Below are positions 22,395 to 31,162 of a stretch of DNA of 37,403 bases, in pieces. Each line of letters starts with the position of its first letter. Position 1 is the first letter of the stretch. The notes below the pieces were generated by a model. The model made no database searches, was not told where the DNA came from, and was given only the letters and a program-made list of their open reading frames with translations. The stretch is from Nostoc flagelliforme FACHB-838. Its GTDB lineage: Bacteria > Cyanobacteriota > Cyanobacteriia > Cyanobacteriales > Nostocaceae. The stretch lies in assembly GCF_014698065.1 (NCBI RefSeq), contig NZ_JACJSI010000068.1, positions 1-37,403 of the forward strand, read 5' to 3'. The translations under genes and the position numbers were made by a program.

Positions 22395-22704
22395 ATTTTT
22401 TTTGGATAACACCCATAAAATGTCGCTTAGCACTGCTCTTTAATGCAGGTGTTAACGGTAAAACGACCTTGGTGGTTCGCTTTGCCAATGTCTGAGCAGC
22501 CGAGCATCGGTGAGAGTTTAAAGATATCGAATTTTTTTTGATTAAGTAATTTTACTTAAAATTATGCTAAAATTTGCGCTATTCAACATAATTTTTGGGC
22601 AACCGATGCCTACGGTTTTTGCTAGCCTACGCGTCACATTTTAAAGCATTATTCATTCTTGCCTCAGAATTCAGTACAAAGTTAATTCAAAACACGCTAT
22701 CTTA

Positions 22705-22868
22705 GAGGTTGTTTGAAAAGTGTTTTGCTGTGACTTTAGGCACTTTTAGATCCCCCCTAACCCCCCTTAAAAAAGGGGGAAACCTGAGTCAAAGTCCCCC
22801 TTTTTAAGGGGGATTTAGGGGGATCTAAAACTTTTTGCTACCAACAACAGGACTTTTCAAACATCCTC
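22705..22868. mobile_element. MITE-like element of 164 bp with terminal inverted repeats and TTA target duplication
   Basis: The left end gaggttgtttgaaaagt and the right end acttttcaaacatcctc are reverse complements with one mismatch in 17. Both are flanked by TTA (22702-22704 and 22869-22871). The interior is a large hairpin (about 22746-22840) whose arms are ttagatcccccctaacccc ... aaaggggg and gtcccccttttt ... ggggatctaa. This is the architecture of a non-autonomous MITE. No transposase is encoded. Confidence in the element's family (perhaps IS630-like) is low. Confidence 0.8.
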
Positions 22869-23072
22869 TTAGCAAATTCCCATAAATATTACTAATTGAC
22901 AAAAATGTATTTGTCTTAAAGTCTCACGAATGGTAGCCGAGAAGTTGTGCGTTGCCCAGAGATAGCAAAAATTTTCAAAGATATCAACACTAGAGGGTAT
23001 AGCAATGCCTGCGGCGGGCTGCGCCAACGCAGATGGGTTCACTCGTCTTTTTGTTTGTGAAAACTGAACAGA

Positions 23073-23786
23073 ATGAATCAAGCTCTGGAGTATAAAAAAT
23101 TGATGGACTTCAATCAGTATAAGGCTTTAACTTTCGATTGTTATGGAACCCTGATTGATTGGGAGAACGGTATCTTACGAGTGCTAAAGCCACTTTTGCT
23201 GGCACACAACACTAATTTGGATGACAATCAAATTCTAGAACTTTTTGCTGAATTTGAAGCAGAGTTGGAAAAAGGGGATTATATCAAATATCGGGAAGTT
23301 TTGAAGGGAGTAGTCCAGAAATTTGGTGAAGGATTTGACTTTGAGCCAACTGGTGACGAACTAAATCTACTGGCTGATTCGATTCAGGATTGGTTGCCTT
23401 TCCCCGATACAGTTAAGGCACTTAGAGCTTTAAAGCAAAAGTTTAAGCTAGTCATTATCTCAAATGTAGATGACGATCTCTTTGCTTTCTCGGCAAAGCA
23501 CTTGCAGGTGGAATTTGACCAGATAATCACAGCAGAACAGGCAAAAAGCTACAAACCCTCTTTAAATAACTTCAGACTGGCTATTGAGAGAATTGATTTG
23601 CCGCTAGAGCAGATACTACACGTTGCTGCTAGTGTATATCACGATATTGCTACAGCCAAGTCTCTGGGACTATCAACAGTTTGGGTAAACCGTCGAGCAA
23701 ATCAAAAAGGAGGATCAGCAGTAAGTCAACCTGACTTAGAAGTGCCTGATTTGAACACTCTGGCTGTTTTGAGTTCACCGAAATAA
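23073..23786 (+). CDS. HAD-superfamily hydrolase, haloacid dehalogenase type II-like
   Basis: A hydrolase of 227-237 residues. Motif 1 FDCYGTLIDWE carries the nucleophilic Asp, motif 2 VIISNVDDD, a conserved Lys in KSYKPSLNNF and motif 4 HVAASVYHDIATAKSLGL with the acidic metal-binding/HD residues. The pattern FDxYGTLxD is that of L-2-haloacid dehalogenases and related phosphatases; the physiological substrate is unknown. The start could be 23073 (MNQALEYKKLM) or 23103 (MDFNQYKALTFD); homologue-like starts and a ggag about 14 bases ahead favour 23103 slightly. The spacer immediately before holds a Nostoc dispersed repeat. Confidence 0.85.
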   Translation: MNQALEYKKLMDFNQYKALTFDCYGTLIDWENGILRVLKPLLLAHNTNLDDNQILELFAEFEAELEKGDYIKYREVLKGVVQKFGEGFDFEPTGDELNLLADSIQDWLPFPDTVKALRALKQKFKLVIISNVDDDLFAFSAKHLQVEFDQIITAEQAKSYKPSLNNFRLAIERIDLPLEQILHVAASVYHDIATAKSLGLSTVWVNRRANQKGGSAVSQPDLEVPDLNTLAVLSSPK

Positions 23787-23972
23787 TACTGGGCAATAAG
23801 TGCTGAGTGTCCAACACTGTTTCAATGAGGATCTGTTGTTACAAAATGAAATAGGGATTGCAACATACATTGATTCTGCCTTAATCTGGAAAAACTACTA
23901 CGCCAGTTTGACGGCACGTTCGCCCTTCTGCCGATAAACTTGTTCAATAAAACACTTTGATAGCCTAAAACG

Positions 23973-24842
23973 ATGAAAGCATCTGCTAATTTCGACTTTG
24001 AAGACGAGAAATTCAATGCACCGCCTTCTCAAGTCATACCCTGGTGTCAGATGATTAATCCTCGGTATGGCACAGATGGGATACAATCACACGGTTTGGC
24101 AATTAAGCTAGATAATGCTAATGCTGTCGGCTTTGTGCCAGATGATAATTGGCAGCAAGTGGAGCATGAATTTACCTCTGGAGTCGAAACAGTCTTTATT
24201 ACCGCTACTCCACGCTTGGTTATAGTGCGTCGGGGGCCATTGTCTGTTAAAGACCGGGAAAGTGGTCTTAAACTTGGTACGCTCAAAGAGAATTATGATG
24301 CTTTTTTAGCCGACAAACTTAAATTTAAAACCTTTACTCGCTATCTAATTTTTATAGTGGGTGAAAATCAAAAATTTTTACATGAATCACCACTACAACT
24401 AACACTTAATGGTGCTGCCGGAGCGAGTTTTAGCAAAACCTACTGCGAATATCAACAAGGCAAAGTAGCTAGTGGATTTGTCGCGGAACTAGAAAAAACT
24501 TATGCTATTTACCGCAAGCAACCTTTGACACCAAAAGGCCCATTGTTCCACGCTCACGGGATTTTTTGCCCGATTATTGAGTGTGAAGAAAGAGGGATTG
24601 AACCAAATACAGTTCTGGTAGCTTCAACCGTAGACTATAAACATCCTACGGTAGGGACATTAACCCAATATTTAATTGCTTCCGATTCTCTTGAGTCTGC
24701 AATGATTTGCAAGACTTTTGAAGAATACAAAGATTTTGGGAAGGAACCTGTAAAATCAGAAACGCCTAAATTGGCAATGGCAGGAGTTTCCAACTCTTAC
24801 GTTTATGCTGATGAAGATGATTTTGCTTATCCGCCGTATTAG
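23973..24842 (+). CDS. DUF5895-like protein of unknown function
   Basis: A 289-residue soluble protein: MKASANFDFEDEKFNAPPSQ, VIPWCQMINPRYG, GLAIKLDNANAVGFVPDD, RLVIVRRGPLSVKDRESG, LIFIVGENQKFLHESPLQ, LTLNGAAGASFSKTYCEYQQ. This layout matches a family I know from cyanobacteria as DUF5895, often found on plasmids or in accessory regions, with no assigned activity. The C-terminal third (about 190-289) is less familiar; it ends acidic and aromatic (SYVYADEDDFAYPPY). It has no signal peptide or membrane segment. Single gene, followed by a purine-rich spacer. Confidence 0.7.
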   Translation: MKASANFDFEDEKFNAPPSQVIPWCQMINPRYGTDGIQSHGLAIKLDNANAVGFVPDDNWQQVEHEFTSGVETVFITATPRLVIVRRGPLSVKDRESGLKLGTLKENYDAFLADKLKFKTFTRYLIFIVGENQKFLHESPLQLTLNGAAGASFSKTYCEYQQGKVASGFVAELEKTYAIYRKQPLTPKGPLFHAHGIFCPIIECEERGIEPNTVLVASTVDYKHPTVGTLTQYLIASDSLESAMICKTFEEYKDFGKEPVKSETPKLAMAGVSNSYVYADEDDFAYPPY

Positions 24843-24948
24843 GTGGGAATGGAGAATGGGGAATAGGGAATGGGGAGTAGAGGGGAAAAAAAGAGGTAAT
24901 TTTAATTCTCCCCCTGCCCCTTGCCCCTCTGCCTCTTCTGCCCAATGC
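24843..24948. repeat. Purine-rich/pyrimidine-rich inverted spacer
   Basis: A G-rich run (gggaatggagaatgggg ... tagagggg, 24844-24884) is followed by a C-rich run (tccccctgccccttgcccct, 24907-24926) that pairs with it loosely (agagggg/cccctct). It lies between convergent genes and may terminate both. Similar G/C-skewed repeats occur at 26540-26583 and 26717-26760. Confidence 0.5.
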
Positions 24949-26214
24949 CTATTCTTTGAGCAGCAAATAATATAATGAACCATTACCGCCTGTGATGCCA
25001 GCGCGATCGCCTGCTAGTTTACCAGACCCCATAAAATAATCCACCCGGTCTGGGCCTTTGATGGCGCTTCCTGTGTCCTGATCAAGCACAAAGCGGCTGA
25101 CAGTACGCTTCTCTAGTTTGCCACCACTGGCAGGATAGGGAAATGAGTTGTAAATCAGCGCTAGCGCTCCCGGTGGCATGAGAGACTTATCTGTGGCAAT
25201 GGAACGTTCTGCTGTTACTGGCACATGAATACTACCAGTAGCTGGTCTACCGCTTGTTTCTTGGAAGAAAATAAATCGTTCCCAGCGTGGCAGATAATTG
25301 CTCAACTCCTGCGGCTTTCCCCGGAAATAACTAATTAGACGTGGCATTGTCAATCCTGCTAGTGGAAGTTTGCCATCTTTCGCTAATTCTTTACCGATAC
25401 TAGTCCAGGGGTAATCAGTTCCACCTGCGTAGCCAACTGATGTTGTTTTGCCATTAGTTAATTTGATTTGGGCAGAACCTTGGATATGTACCATGTATGC
25501 GTCTAGGCGATCGCGGAACCAAAGCAGTTCTAAACCGCGCAATTTGCTCTTATTCCCTTTTAAACCATCCTTCCCTTCCAAATCAATTCTTTTTGGGTGG
25601 GGTTTCGACCATTGGCTAAAATCGGGTGGTAGCCGATAAAGAGGATATTTATATATTGCAGTTCTGACACGGCTAGCGGTGTAAACAGGTTCGTAGTAAG
25701 CAGTGAACTTAACAGTACCGTTACCATCGTTGCCTACAGACTGGTAAAAGATAAACTCTCGGCGGACAGCGGCTTGTAATTGCGCTGCTGACTTAGAACT
25801 GAGAACCAGTTGGCGGAAACGTAGCAAACTCCGGCGGACGCGATCAAGGGTAATTTCCTTCATCGGATAATTTTGATATGCTGCGATCGCCTCTTTCTTT
25901 GTTAGGTAAAGCAGACTGTTATCAATGGAAGCCAACAGCGCGTTGCGATCGCCTCTTTTACCCCCTTGACCCCAAAAAATTTGGTCATCCCATCCCAAAC
26001 AATTCTGCTGAAGCGTACAATCGCTGCCGATAGCGATTGGTCTTAGCGGTGGCGTTATCTCAGGAGTGGTTGGTACTGGCAGAGGTGGGAGATCAGGAGT
26101 AGTCGGTATTGGCAGGGGCAGTAAAATAGGAACTTGAGCAACAGCCGACCAAAGAGGATTTACAACGGCAATTCCCAGACTTAAGGAAAGCAAAGCAAGG
26201 GTTTTTCTCATCAT
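24949..26214 (-). CDS. mltA: Membrane-bound lytic murein transglycosylase A (MltA)
   Basis: A 421-residue exported peptidoglycan hydrolase. The signal peptide is MMRKTLALLSLSLGIAVV followed by a cleavage region near AVAQ, then a Pro-rich linker (PILLPLPIPTTPDLPPLPVP). The MltA domain has FTAYYEPVYTASRVR, LLWFRDRLDAYMVHIQGSAQ and SIGKELAKDGKL; the C-terminal 3D domain contains RFVLDQDTGSAIKGPDRVDY and then FMGSG, with the catalytic Asp. It cleaves the glycan between MurNAc and GlcNAc leaving 1,6-anhydro ends. There is no lipobox, so it may be released or attached by another means, unlike E. coli MltA. It is preceded (upstream, 26215-26469) by a small conserved gene at zero distance, so the two form an operon. 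Confidence 0.92.
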   Translation of the reverse strand: MMRKTLALLSLSLGIAVVNPLWSAVAQVPILLPLPIPTTPDLPPLPVPTTPEITPPLRPIAIGSDCTLQQNCLGWDDQIFWGQGGKRGDRNALLASIDNSLLYLTKKEAIAAYQNYPMKEITLDRVRRSLLRFRQLVLSSKSAAQLQAAVRREFIFYQSVGNDGNGTVKFTAYYEPVYTASRVRTAIYKYPLYRLPPDFSQWSKPHPKRIDLEGKDGLKGNKSKLRGLELLWFRDRLDAYMVHIQGSAQIKLTNGKTTSVGYAGGTDYPWTSIGKELAKDGKLPLAGLTMPRLISYFRGKPQELSNYLPRWERFIFFQETSGRPATGSIHVPVTAERSIATDKSLMPPGALALIYNSFPYPASGGKLEKRTVSRFVLDQDTGSAIKGPDRVDYFMGSGKLAGDRAGITGGNGSLYYLLLKE

Positions 26215-26469
26215 TTAGTTGAATCTTTCAACACTGGAACTAAAAACGGGTTCTACTCGGATTGCCACGATCCGAGAAGGGCGTATTACCATATATTCCC
26301 CTTGAATATTTTTGATCGGCACGCTAATAAAGTCATTAGAAGCAGATTTTGGCACAAGTTCGCTACTATACCACTTCTGAAACTCTTGAATAGTAGGAAA
26401 ACGTACTTCTTCTCGGTGGCCGCTTTCCAATAGGAGGTATACGGCATATTCATTTGGAGTTCTGGCCAT
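26215..26469 (-). CDS. Small conserved cyanobacterial protein co-transcribed with mltA
   Basis: An 84-residue protein beginning MARTPNEYAVYLLLESGHRE at ATG 26469. A longer start at 26493 is possible, but the shorter one has a good Shine-Dalgarno (aagga, 10 bases ahead). Two beta-rich blocks (YAVYLLLESGHREEVRFPT and FISVPIKNIQGEYMVIRPSR) suggest a small beta-barrel or sheet fold. It has no signal or membrane helix. The stop codon abuts the mltA start, so translational coupling is likely. I know no role; a regulator or partner of peptidoglycan turnover is only a guess. Confidence 0.75.
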   Translation of the reverse strand: MARTPNEYAVYLLLESGHREEVRFPTIQEFQKWYSSELVPKSASNDFISVPIKNIQGEYMVIRPSRIVAIRVEPVFSSSVERFN

Positions 26470-26878
26470 AAGGTTGAATCCTTTAAAAAACATTCAACCC
26501 ATTGTTAACCACGTAACCCCCGAATGAAAAGGGTAAGCATACGGGAGGTGGGGAAGGGGTAGGGGTAGAGGGAGCAGGGGAAGAATAACTTCAATGCCCA
26601 ATAACTCTTTACTCTAGACGACTAATCCTTTAACCAGTTCCTCAAAAACTACAAATTTACTTTAGCGATTTCCAGAAATTAAATTATCCAATTTTAGAGC
26701 GAAGATGATGATCGGATTCTTCCTCCCCTGCTTCCTCTGCTTCCCCTGCTCCTCCTGCTTACACAGCGATGGGACATTTATTTTAGTTGGAAGTCTCTTA
26801 GCTCTTGCATAACTCTCCAATTAACCTCTGATAAGTCATTGTTATTGTTGAACAACAGTTATTTAGGAGCCGAAAATT
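26470..26878. other. Divergent intergenic region with purine/pyrimidine inverted pair
   Basis: About 410 bases between the mltA operon and the DUF4278 gene. An 11-bp inverted pair agcaggggaag (26573-26583) / cttcccctgct (26740-26750) sits in G-rich and C-rich runs of the Nostoc spacer type. It should hold both promoters; none is confidently assigned. Confidence 0.45.
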
Positions 26879-27202
26879 ATGAAACTTTACTATCGTGGTC
26901 TGAGCTATGAATATGACCCCAACAAAGTTGGCAGCAAAAAAACACAGCAGCCGTTTCGACCAACTCCTCAAATCGGGCCTGCTTATAATCTGATGTACCG
27001 TGGCATTAACTATTGTGTTGATCCAAATTCCAAATCAGGGGAAACTCCTCCAGCACCAGTAGCCCATAAATTGAGCTTTAGGGGAATTACTTATTTTGTA
27101 GATAAAATTCCACTAGGAGAAGTTAGCGTAATCTCTCAACCAACAACTACTTTAAAAGTTGAGGCATTGTCGATTTCTAGGGAATTAAAGCTTGAACAAT
27201 AA
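26879..27202 (+). CDS. DUF4278 protein with three Y-R-G repeats
   Basis: A 107-residue protein with three copies of a short motif: LYYRGLSYEYDP (3-14), LMYRGINYCVDP (about 39-50) and LSFRGITYFVDK (about 65-76). Each is L-x-(Y/F)-R-G-(hydrophobic)-x-Y-x-x-D, the signature of DUF4278, a family known mainly from cyanobacteria and often linked to stress conditions. Function is unknown. The tail (about 80-107) is not repetitive. ATG at 26879 has a Shine-Dalgarno aggag. It lies 160 bases ahead of the protein kinase on the same strand and may be its co-transcribed partner, but the gap contains no clear terminator either way. Confidence 0.85.
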   Translation: MKLYYRGLSYEYDPNKVGSKKTQQPFRPTPQIGPAYNLMYRGINYCVDPNSKSGETPPAPVAHKLSFRGITYFVDKIPLGEVSVISQPTTTLKVEALSISRELKLEQ

Positions 27203-27364
27203 TATTGCTACAAACCAATTTGGAGTTTAGGAGTATGAACTTGTAGTAGAATCCTCAAAAACCTTGAAATTTAAGCACTACCTAGCTACTTTATTTTTCA
27301 ATAAACCTTACCAAAGCTGGTAGTTGTGCCAAGATTAATTTGAGGACTTAAGGCAAGGGACACA

Positions 27365-28744
27365 ATGTTAGGACAATTATTAGACGGACGTTACCAAGTC
27401 CTTCAAGTGTTAGGTGGAGGAGGATTCAGTCAAACCTACATTGCCCAAGACACCCACCGACCTAGTTTTCCCAAATGCGTTGTCAAGCACCTTAAGCCCG
27501 TGACTCGCAGCCCTGAATTTCTCGAAACTGCCAGACGGCTATTTACCAGTGAGGCAGAAACACTAGAACAACTGGGCAACCACGATCAAATCCCTCGGCT
27601 TTTAGCCTATTTTGAAGATAACCAAGAGTTTTTCTTGGTGCAAGAGTTCATTGAAGGGCATACCCTGAAAGCAGAACTGTTCCCCAATCAACCTTGGACA
27701 GAAGCGAAAGTAATTCAACTGCTCCAACAGGTGTTGGATATTCTGCAATTTATTCACAGCCACAACGTTATCCATCGAGATATTAAGCCAGACAATATAA
27801 TCAGGCGGCAACAAGACGGTAAGCTAGTGCTGATTGACTTTGGGGCAGTTAAACAAGTTCAAACTCAACTAGTTACAATGCCAGGATATACGGGGGCTAC
27901 TATTATCATTGGCACCCCAGGATATATGTCTACAGAACAGGGGCAAGGCAAGCCCCGCCCCAATAGCGATATTTATTCCTTGGGTATTATTGGTATTCAA
28001 TCGCTGACGGGGTTACATCCGATAAACTTTGAAGAAGAGCCAGATACAGGAGAAATTTATTGGCAGCATCAAGCTAACGTCAGTCCTGAGTTGGCATCTG
28101 TGCTATCTAAGATGGTTCTACACCATTTCAAACAGCGCTATCAGTCTGCGGCTGAAGTTCTCCGGGCGCTTAATCACCTCAATACTAAAATAGAAGCACA
28201 ATCACTTCAACCACCATCTTTTACACAACCGCCTCAAGCTTCGTTTTCTCAACAAAACTCAATTGGATATCCGCATACTTCTATCCTGTCTGCGGAAAAT
28301 TACACTCGCTTGGAAACAATTCTTTTGGAATTTGTCGGCCCTGTTGCCTCAAGATTACTACGGCAAGTTGCGGCATCATCGCCCAACTTTGAAGAACTAA
28401 TTAATCAATTGGCCGTTCATCTTCGAGGAAATCAACAAATTGATTTTAAGAAAAAAACAATGTTCCTCTTAGAAAAACCTACTTTCATACAGGAACTTAC
28501 TGTTAAATCGGAAATTAAGTCAAATAATTTACCTAGTCAAGAACATCAAGTAATCAGCGATAATTTTGTGCATCAATGCGAACGGGAATTAGCTGATTTA
28601 ATTGGCCCAATAGCTAAGTTTTTAGTTCAAAAAGCTATTAAATCTTCTGGACAAATTTCTCGTGCAGAACTTGTGGAAATTTTAGCATCACATATACCCG
28701 ACCCTCAAAAAGCTTTACAATTTCAGCAGCGTCTACTTTCTTAG
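27365..28744 (+). CDS. Serine/threonine protein kinase with tandem C-terminal repeat domain
   Basis: A 459-residue Hanks-type kinase. The glycine loop is LGGGGFSQTY (16-25), the ATP-anchoring Lys41 is in CVVKHLKP, the catalytic HRDIKPDN lies at 137-144 and DFG at 158-160. The activation-loop end GTPGYMSTEQ and the DIYSLG motif are intact, so it should be active. After a Gln/Pro-rich linker (about 278-315) come two copies of a helical domain: EFVGPVASRLLRQVA ... and DLIGPIAKFLVQKAI ..., each starting with an acidic residue and (I/V)GP(V/I)A. This repeat resembles the DUF8082-type domain of cyanobacterial kinases. No transmembrane segment, so cytosolic. The nearby Tll0287-like sensor and PhnD lipoprotein may be in the same pathway. 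Confidence 0.92.
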   Translation: MLGQLLDGRYQVLQVLGGGGFSQTYIAQDTHRPSFPKCVVKHLKPVTRSPEFLETARRLFTSEAETLEQLGNHDQIPRLLAYFEDNQEFFLVQEFIEGHTLKAELFPNQPWTEAKVIQLLQQVLDILQFIHSHNVIHRDIKPDNIIRRQQDGKLVLIDFGAVKQVQTQLVTMPGYTGATIIIGTPGYMSTEQGQGKPRPNSDIYSLGIIGIQSLTGLHPINFEEEPDTGEIYWQHQANVSPELASVLSKMVLHHFKQRYQSAAEVLRALNHLNTKIEAQSLQPPSFTQPPQASFSQQNSIGYPHTSILSAENYTRLETILLEFVGPVASRLLRQVAASSPNFEELINQLAVHLRGNQQIDFKKKTMFLLEKPTFIQELTVKSEIKSNNLPSQEHQVISDNFVHQCERELADLIGPIAKFLVQKAIKSSGQISRAELVEILASHIPDPQKALQFQQRLLS

Positions 28745-29172
28745 TTTTTTAAATATTGGGTTTTTTTGTCCGTGAATTACGAATTATATTAGGAGTTCGC
28801 ATACTCCCAATACTTCTCGGTTAAGGACAAAACCAGGGTAAAGCTTAACTCAAGATGGCGCGATACCTTCTCTGCGAGACGCTACGCGAACGGTAAGCTC
28901 TTGAGGGAAACTTGAGGGGCGATCGCAGAGTATTATTGATCGTGGTTCGGTGCGTTGCGCTTGGCGACAACGCACCTACAACAAAAGTCTAAGTGAAAAT
29001 AGAGCGATCGCCATAAAAGAAAAACTTGAGGTGCGATCACTCCATTCTTAAATATTTGGTGCGTTATGCTCTACTTGCAAGAGGTTCCGTCTTCACGTTA
29101 GCAAAAAAATACTTGCGCTACACCTATTTTTGCGTATATAAAATAGACTTTTACAGTACAGCTTACGAATTA
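28745..29172. other. Intergenic region dense in dispersed repeats
   Basis: About 430 bases with several Nostoc repeats: tctgcgagacgctacgcgaa (28871-28890), a perfect stem ggtgcgttg (28949-28957) / caacgcacc (28968-28976), and two related copies of 'aacttgagg(g/t)gcgatc' near 28911 and 29024. Two HIP1 sites (28920, 29004) lie here. It should separate the kinase and the convergent sensor gene; no coding frame is supported. Confidence 0.6.
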
Positions 29173-30087
29173 TTAGCTTTGATTATTCAGCATTTCCATA
29201 GCTATTTTTAAGCTAGCTTTCATCCGATTAAATGCTTCTGCTAACCCGCCAATTTCATCATTAGAGCTTTCTTCAAAATCTGCGCTCATATCACCAACAC
29301 TAACTTTTTGGGCAATTTTCTCTATTCTTCTGATACGCAGAATCACATATTTTTTGATTAAAAAGTTAATTAAGAAAACTACGATCGCAAAGATTGTAAT
29401 TAAAAGTCCCATTATCAATATCCAAGTCCGTTTCGCATTGGCAAAAATCTCTTGAGAAGGAACAGAGATTATTTGAGCAGAAACAATCTGATTAAGTTGC
29501 CAGCCAAAACCATTTTCTGAGCCATAAGTTGCCAACTGAGTTTTAGGAGCCTGATCTGGTGTAGAATGGCATCGTAAGCATTTTGCTTGGGTAATCTTTA
29601 GTGGTCGCGCAATGTAAAATACTTCGTTTTGTGACAAGTTACGAAACCCTGTAATTTCTAAAGTATTGGGTTCGCGACGAAAACGCTCTACAAGTTGAGT
29701 TTCAAATTTATCAGCTTTATCCGCTAAATTAGTTGGATTAAGTGTTGCATCTTTATGAAAAAAGTTTTTATATTCAAACTTTTTCCGAAAATTCTCAAAA
29801 ACTTCTTTAGAAGAAAAAGTTGGTACTACTTCAGGGATGAATGTTGGGTTAGTTTCTAGTCGAGGTTCTAATAAGGGATCTATCCGATTTTGTGTATAAT
29901 CTCTAACCGCGTTCACCATTTGGATGAGAATCTGCGCTTGAGAAGTTACTTCATTTTGCGCTCTCCCTTGAAGTACACTGGATAAGGCAACGCCACTTCC
30001 CAAAATACTGACGATGAAAACTAATATTAAAAGTAAGTTAAATTTAGCGCCTATTTTTAAGTTTTTTAACGCAATATTGTTCAACAT
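29173..30087 (-). CDS. Membrane haem-type sensor: Tll0287-like (DUF3365) with HAMP, no output domain
   Basis: A 304-residue membrane protein. TM1 lies at about 17-39 (NLLLILVFIVSILGSGVA). The periplasmic domain (about 40-220) is of the Tll0287-like/DUF3365 type, with a c-type haem motif CLRCH (170-174) in a segment KITQAKCLRCHSTPDQAP. TM2 is at about 221-245 and a HAMP domain follows (RIEKIAQKVSVGDMSAD ... NDEIGGLAEAFNRMKASLKI). The chain ends there: no histidine kinase or cyclase follows. The family is thought to sense redox or gases through haem. It must act through a partner, perhaps the Ser/Thr kinase next to it or a separate HAMP-coupled enzyme. Start ATG 30087; divergent from the PhnD-like gene. 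Confidence 0.85.
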   Translation of the reverse strand: MLNNIALKNLKIGAKFNLLLILVFIVSILGSGVALSSVLQGRAQNEVTSQAQILIQMVNAVRDYTQNRIDPLLEPRLETNPTFIPEVVPTFSSKEVFENFRKKFEYKNFFHKDATLNPTNLADKADKFETQLVERFRREPNTLEITGFRNLSQNEVFYIARPLKITQAKCLRCHSTPDQAPKTQLATYGSENGFGWQLNQIVSAQIISVPSQEIFANAKRTWILIMGLLITIFAIVVFLINFLIKKYVILRIRRIEKIAQKVSVGDMSADFEESSNDEIGGLAEAFNRMKASLKIAMEMLNNQS

Positions 30088-30269
30088 AACTTAACAAACG
30101 AAGGTGGTATCTGAGTTTGTCTAATATTTATTTATACCTGTTAAAAGGCATCTTAAGAAAATTTAAATAAATATTAAATTTTGACTGCAATATAACCTAT
30201 TTAGGCAGCAGTGAAACTTAATCTAAATTAGTCCTGAAAGCCAAGTTACTTCCTTAACCATAATTAGCG

Positions 30270-31121
30270 ATGTATTTGCGATTTTCCCGTCGGTTATTTC
30301 TGTTTCATCTGCTAGGCTTGACATTTGTTGCCTGCCAACCAAAACCGTTTGAGGGTACGCTAACTATCGGCGTTATCAACTACGGTGGAGGCGAACAGAT
30401 AATTAACCAATTTGCTAAATTCAATAATTATTTGGGTGAAAAAACTAATGCATATATTCAGCTAGAGCCTGTTTTTAATGAAAATAGAGCGGTTGAACGC
30501 CTTGAGGCTCGTGCTTGGTCATTGGTATTTGCTCCACCAGGTTTAGCGGCAATTGCGATCGCACGTCACCAATATGTTCCCCTATTTCCTTTAATAGGTA
30601 TTAGTAATTTGCGTTCCATTTTCGTTGTTCGCAAAGAGAATCAGATCACCGAATTGAAACAGCTGCAAGGGCAAATAGTGGCTTTAGGGCAGTTAGGTTC
30701 AGCAACAGGATATTATCTTCCCCTTTACAATCTTTATGGTACAACATTAGCTGACATACTATTTGCACCCACACCTAAAGCCGCACTAGAATTAGTCGCT
30801 CAAGGGAAAGCTGCTGCTTGTGCTGTTTCGGAGGCAGAATTGAGTCTCTACGGTTCACAGTTGGGTCAAACCGAATTCCGCATCCTATTTAAAGACCCTC
30901 ACTATGTACCGTTAGGTATGGTCTTGATTGGGCCGAATATAGAACTTAACCGTCAAGAGTTTATTCGCAAAGTAATGAGTGATGTGCCTTCAGGTTTAGC
31001 TCAAGAGGTGGGGTATGTACCCAATGGACAAGTACCAGATTACAAATACATGATTTCTGTCGTTGATCGGGTAAGCTCACTTAGTTCCAAGTTACAAACA
31101 AAGCCTATACGTTTATTTTGA
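30270..31121 (+). CDS. PhnD-like phosphate/phosphonate-type substrate-binding lipoprotein
   Basis: A 283-residue lipoprotein with the signal sequence RRLFLFHLLGLTFVACQP; lipobox LTFVAC with the lipidated Cys22. The mature part is a periplasmic binding protein of the PhnD type: LTIGVINYGGGEQIINQFAK at the start, AWSLVFAPPGLAAIAIARH, FVVRKENQITELKQLQGQ, LGQLGSATGYYLPLYN (anion-binding Ser-Ala-Thr) and KAALELVAQGKAAACAVSE. No ABC permease or ATPase gene adjoins. Cyanobacterial PhnD-like proteins near Tll0287-like sensors may serve as ligand sensors rather than transport subunits. ATG at 30270; divergent from the sensor gene across 180 bases. Confidence 0.87.
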   Translation: MYLRFSRRLFLFHLLGLTFVACQPKPFEGTLTIGVINYGGGEQIINQFAKFNNYLGEKTNAYIQLEPVFNENRAVERLEARAWSLVFAPPGLAAIAIARHQYVPLFPLIGISNLRSIFVVRKENQITELKQLQGQIVALGQLGSATGYYLPLYNLYGTTLADILFAPTPKAALELVAQGKAAACAVSEAELSLYGSQLGQTEFRILFKDPHYVPLGMVLIGPNIELNRQEFIRKVMSDVPSGLAQEVGYVPNGQVPDYKYMISVVDRVSSLSSKLQTKPIRLF

Positions 31122-31162
31122 GTGAATTTGGGATTTTCAAAAAAGCGAGCGATATTAGGAAT

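Larger units (their letters stand above)
22307..23072. other. Divergent intergenic region carrying a MITE
   Basis: Between the ThDP gene (leftward) and the HAD gene (rightward). Apart from the TAATATC repeats and the MITE (22705-22868), there are two Nostoc dispersed repeats: a 'cctacggtttttgctagcctacgcg' type around 22609-22633 and gcaatgcctgcggcgggct (23002-23020) continuing into tgcgccaacgc. No coding frame is supported. Confidence 0.5.

Noticed and set aside
22746..22840. The large C-rich/G-rich hairpin as a terminator of the ThDP operon or HAD gene
   Set aside because: It lies upstream of both divergent genes, not at a 3' end. The terminal inverted repeats with TTA flanks explain it better as the interior of a MITE.
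29026..29211. A 61-codon rightward frame in the repeat-rich spacer before the sensor gene
   Set aside because: It is built largely from AT-rich spacer DNA and overlaps the end of the sensor gene on the other strand. No ribosome binding site or motif supports it.
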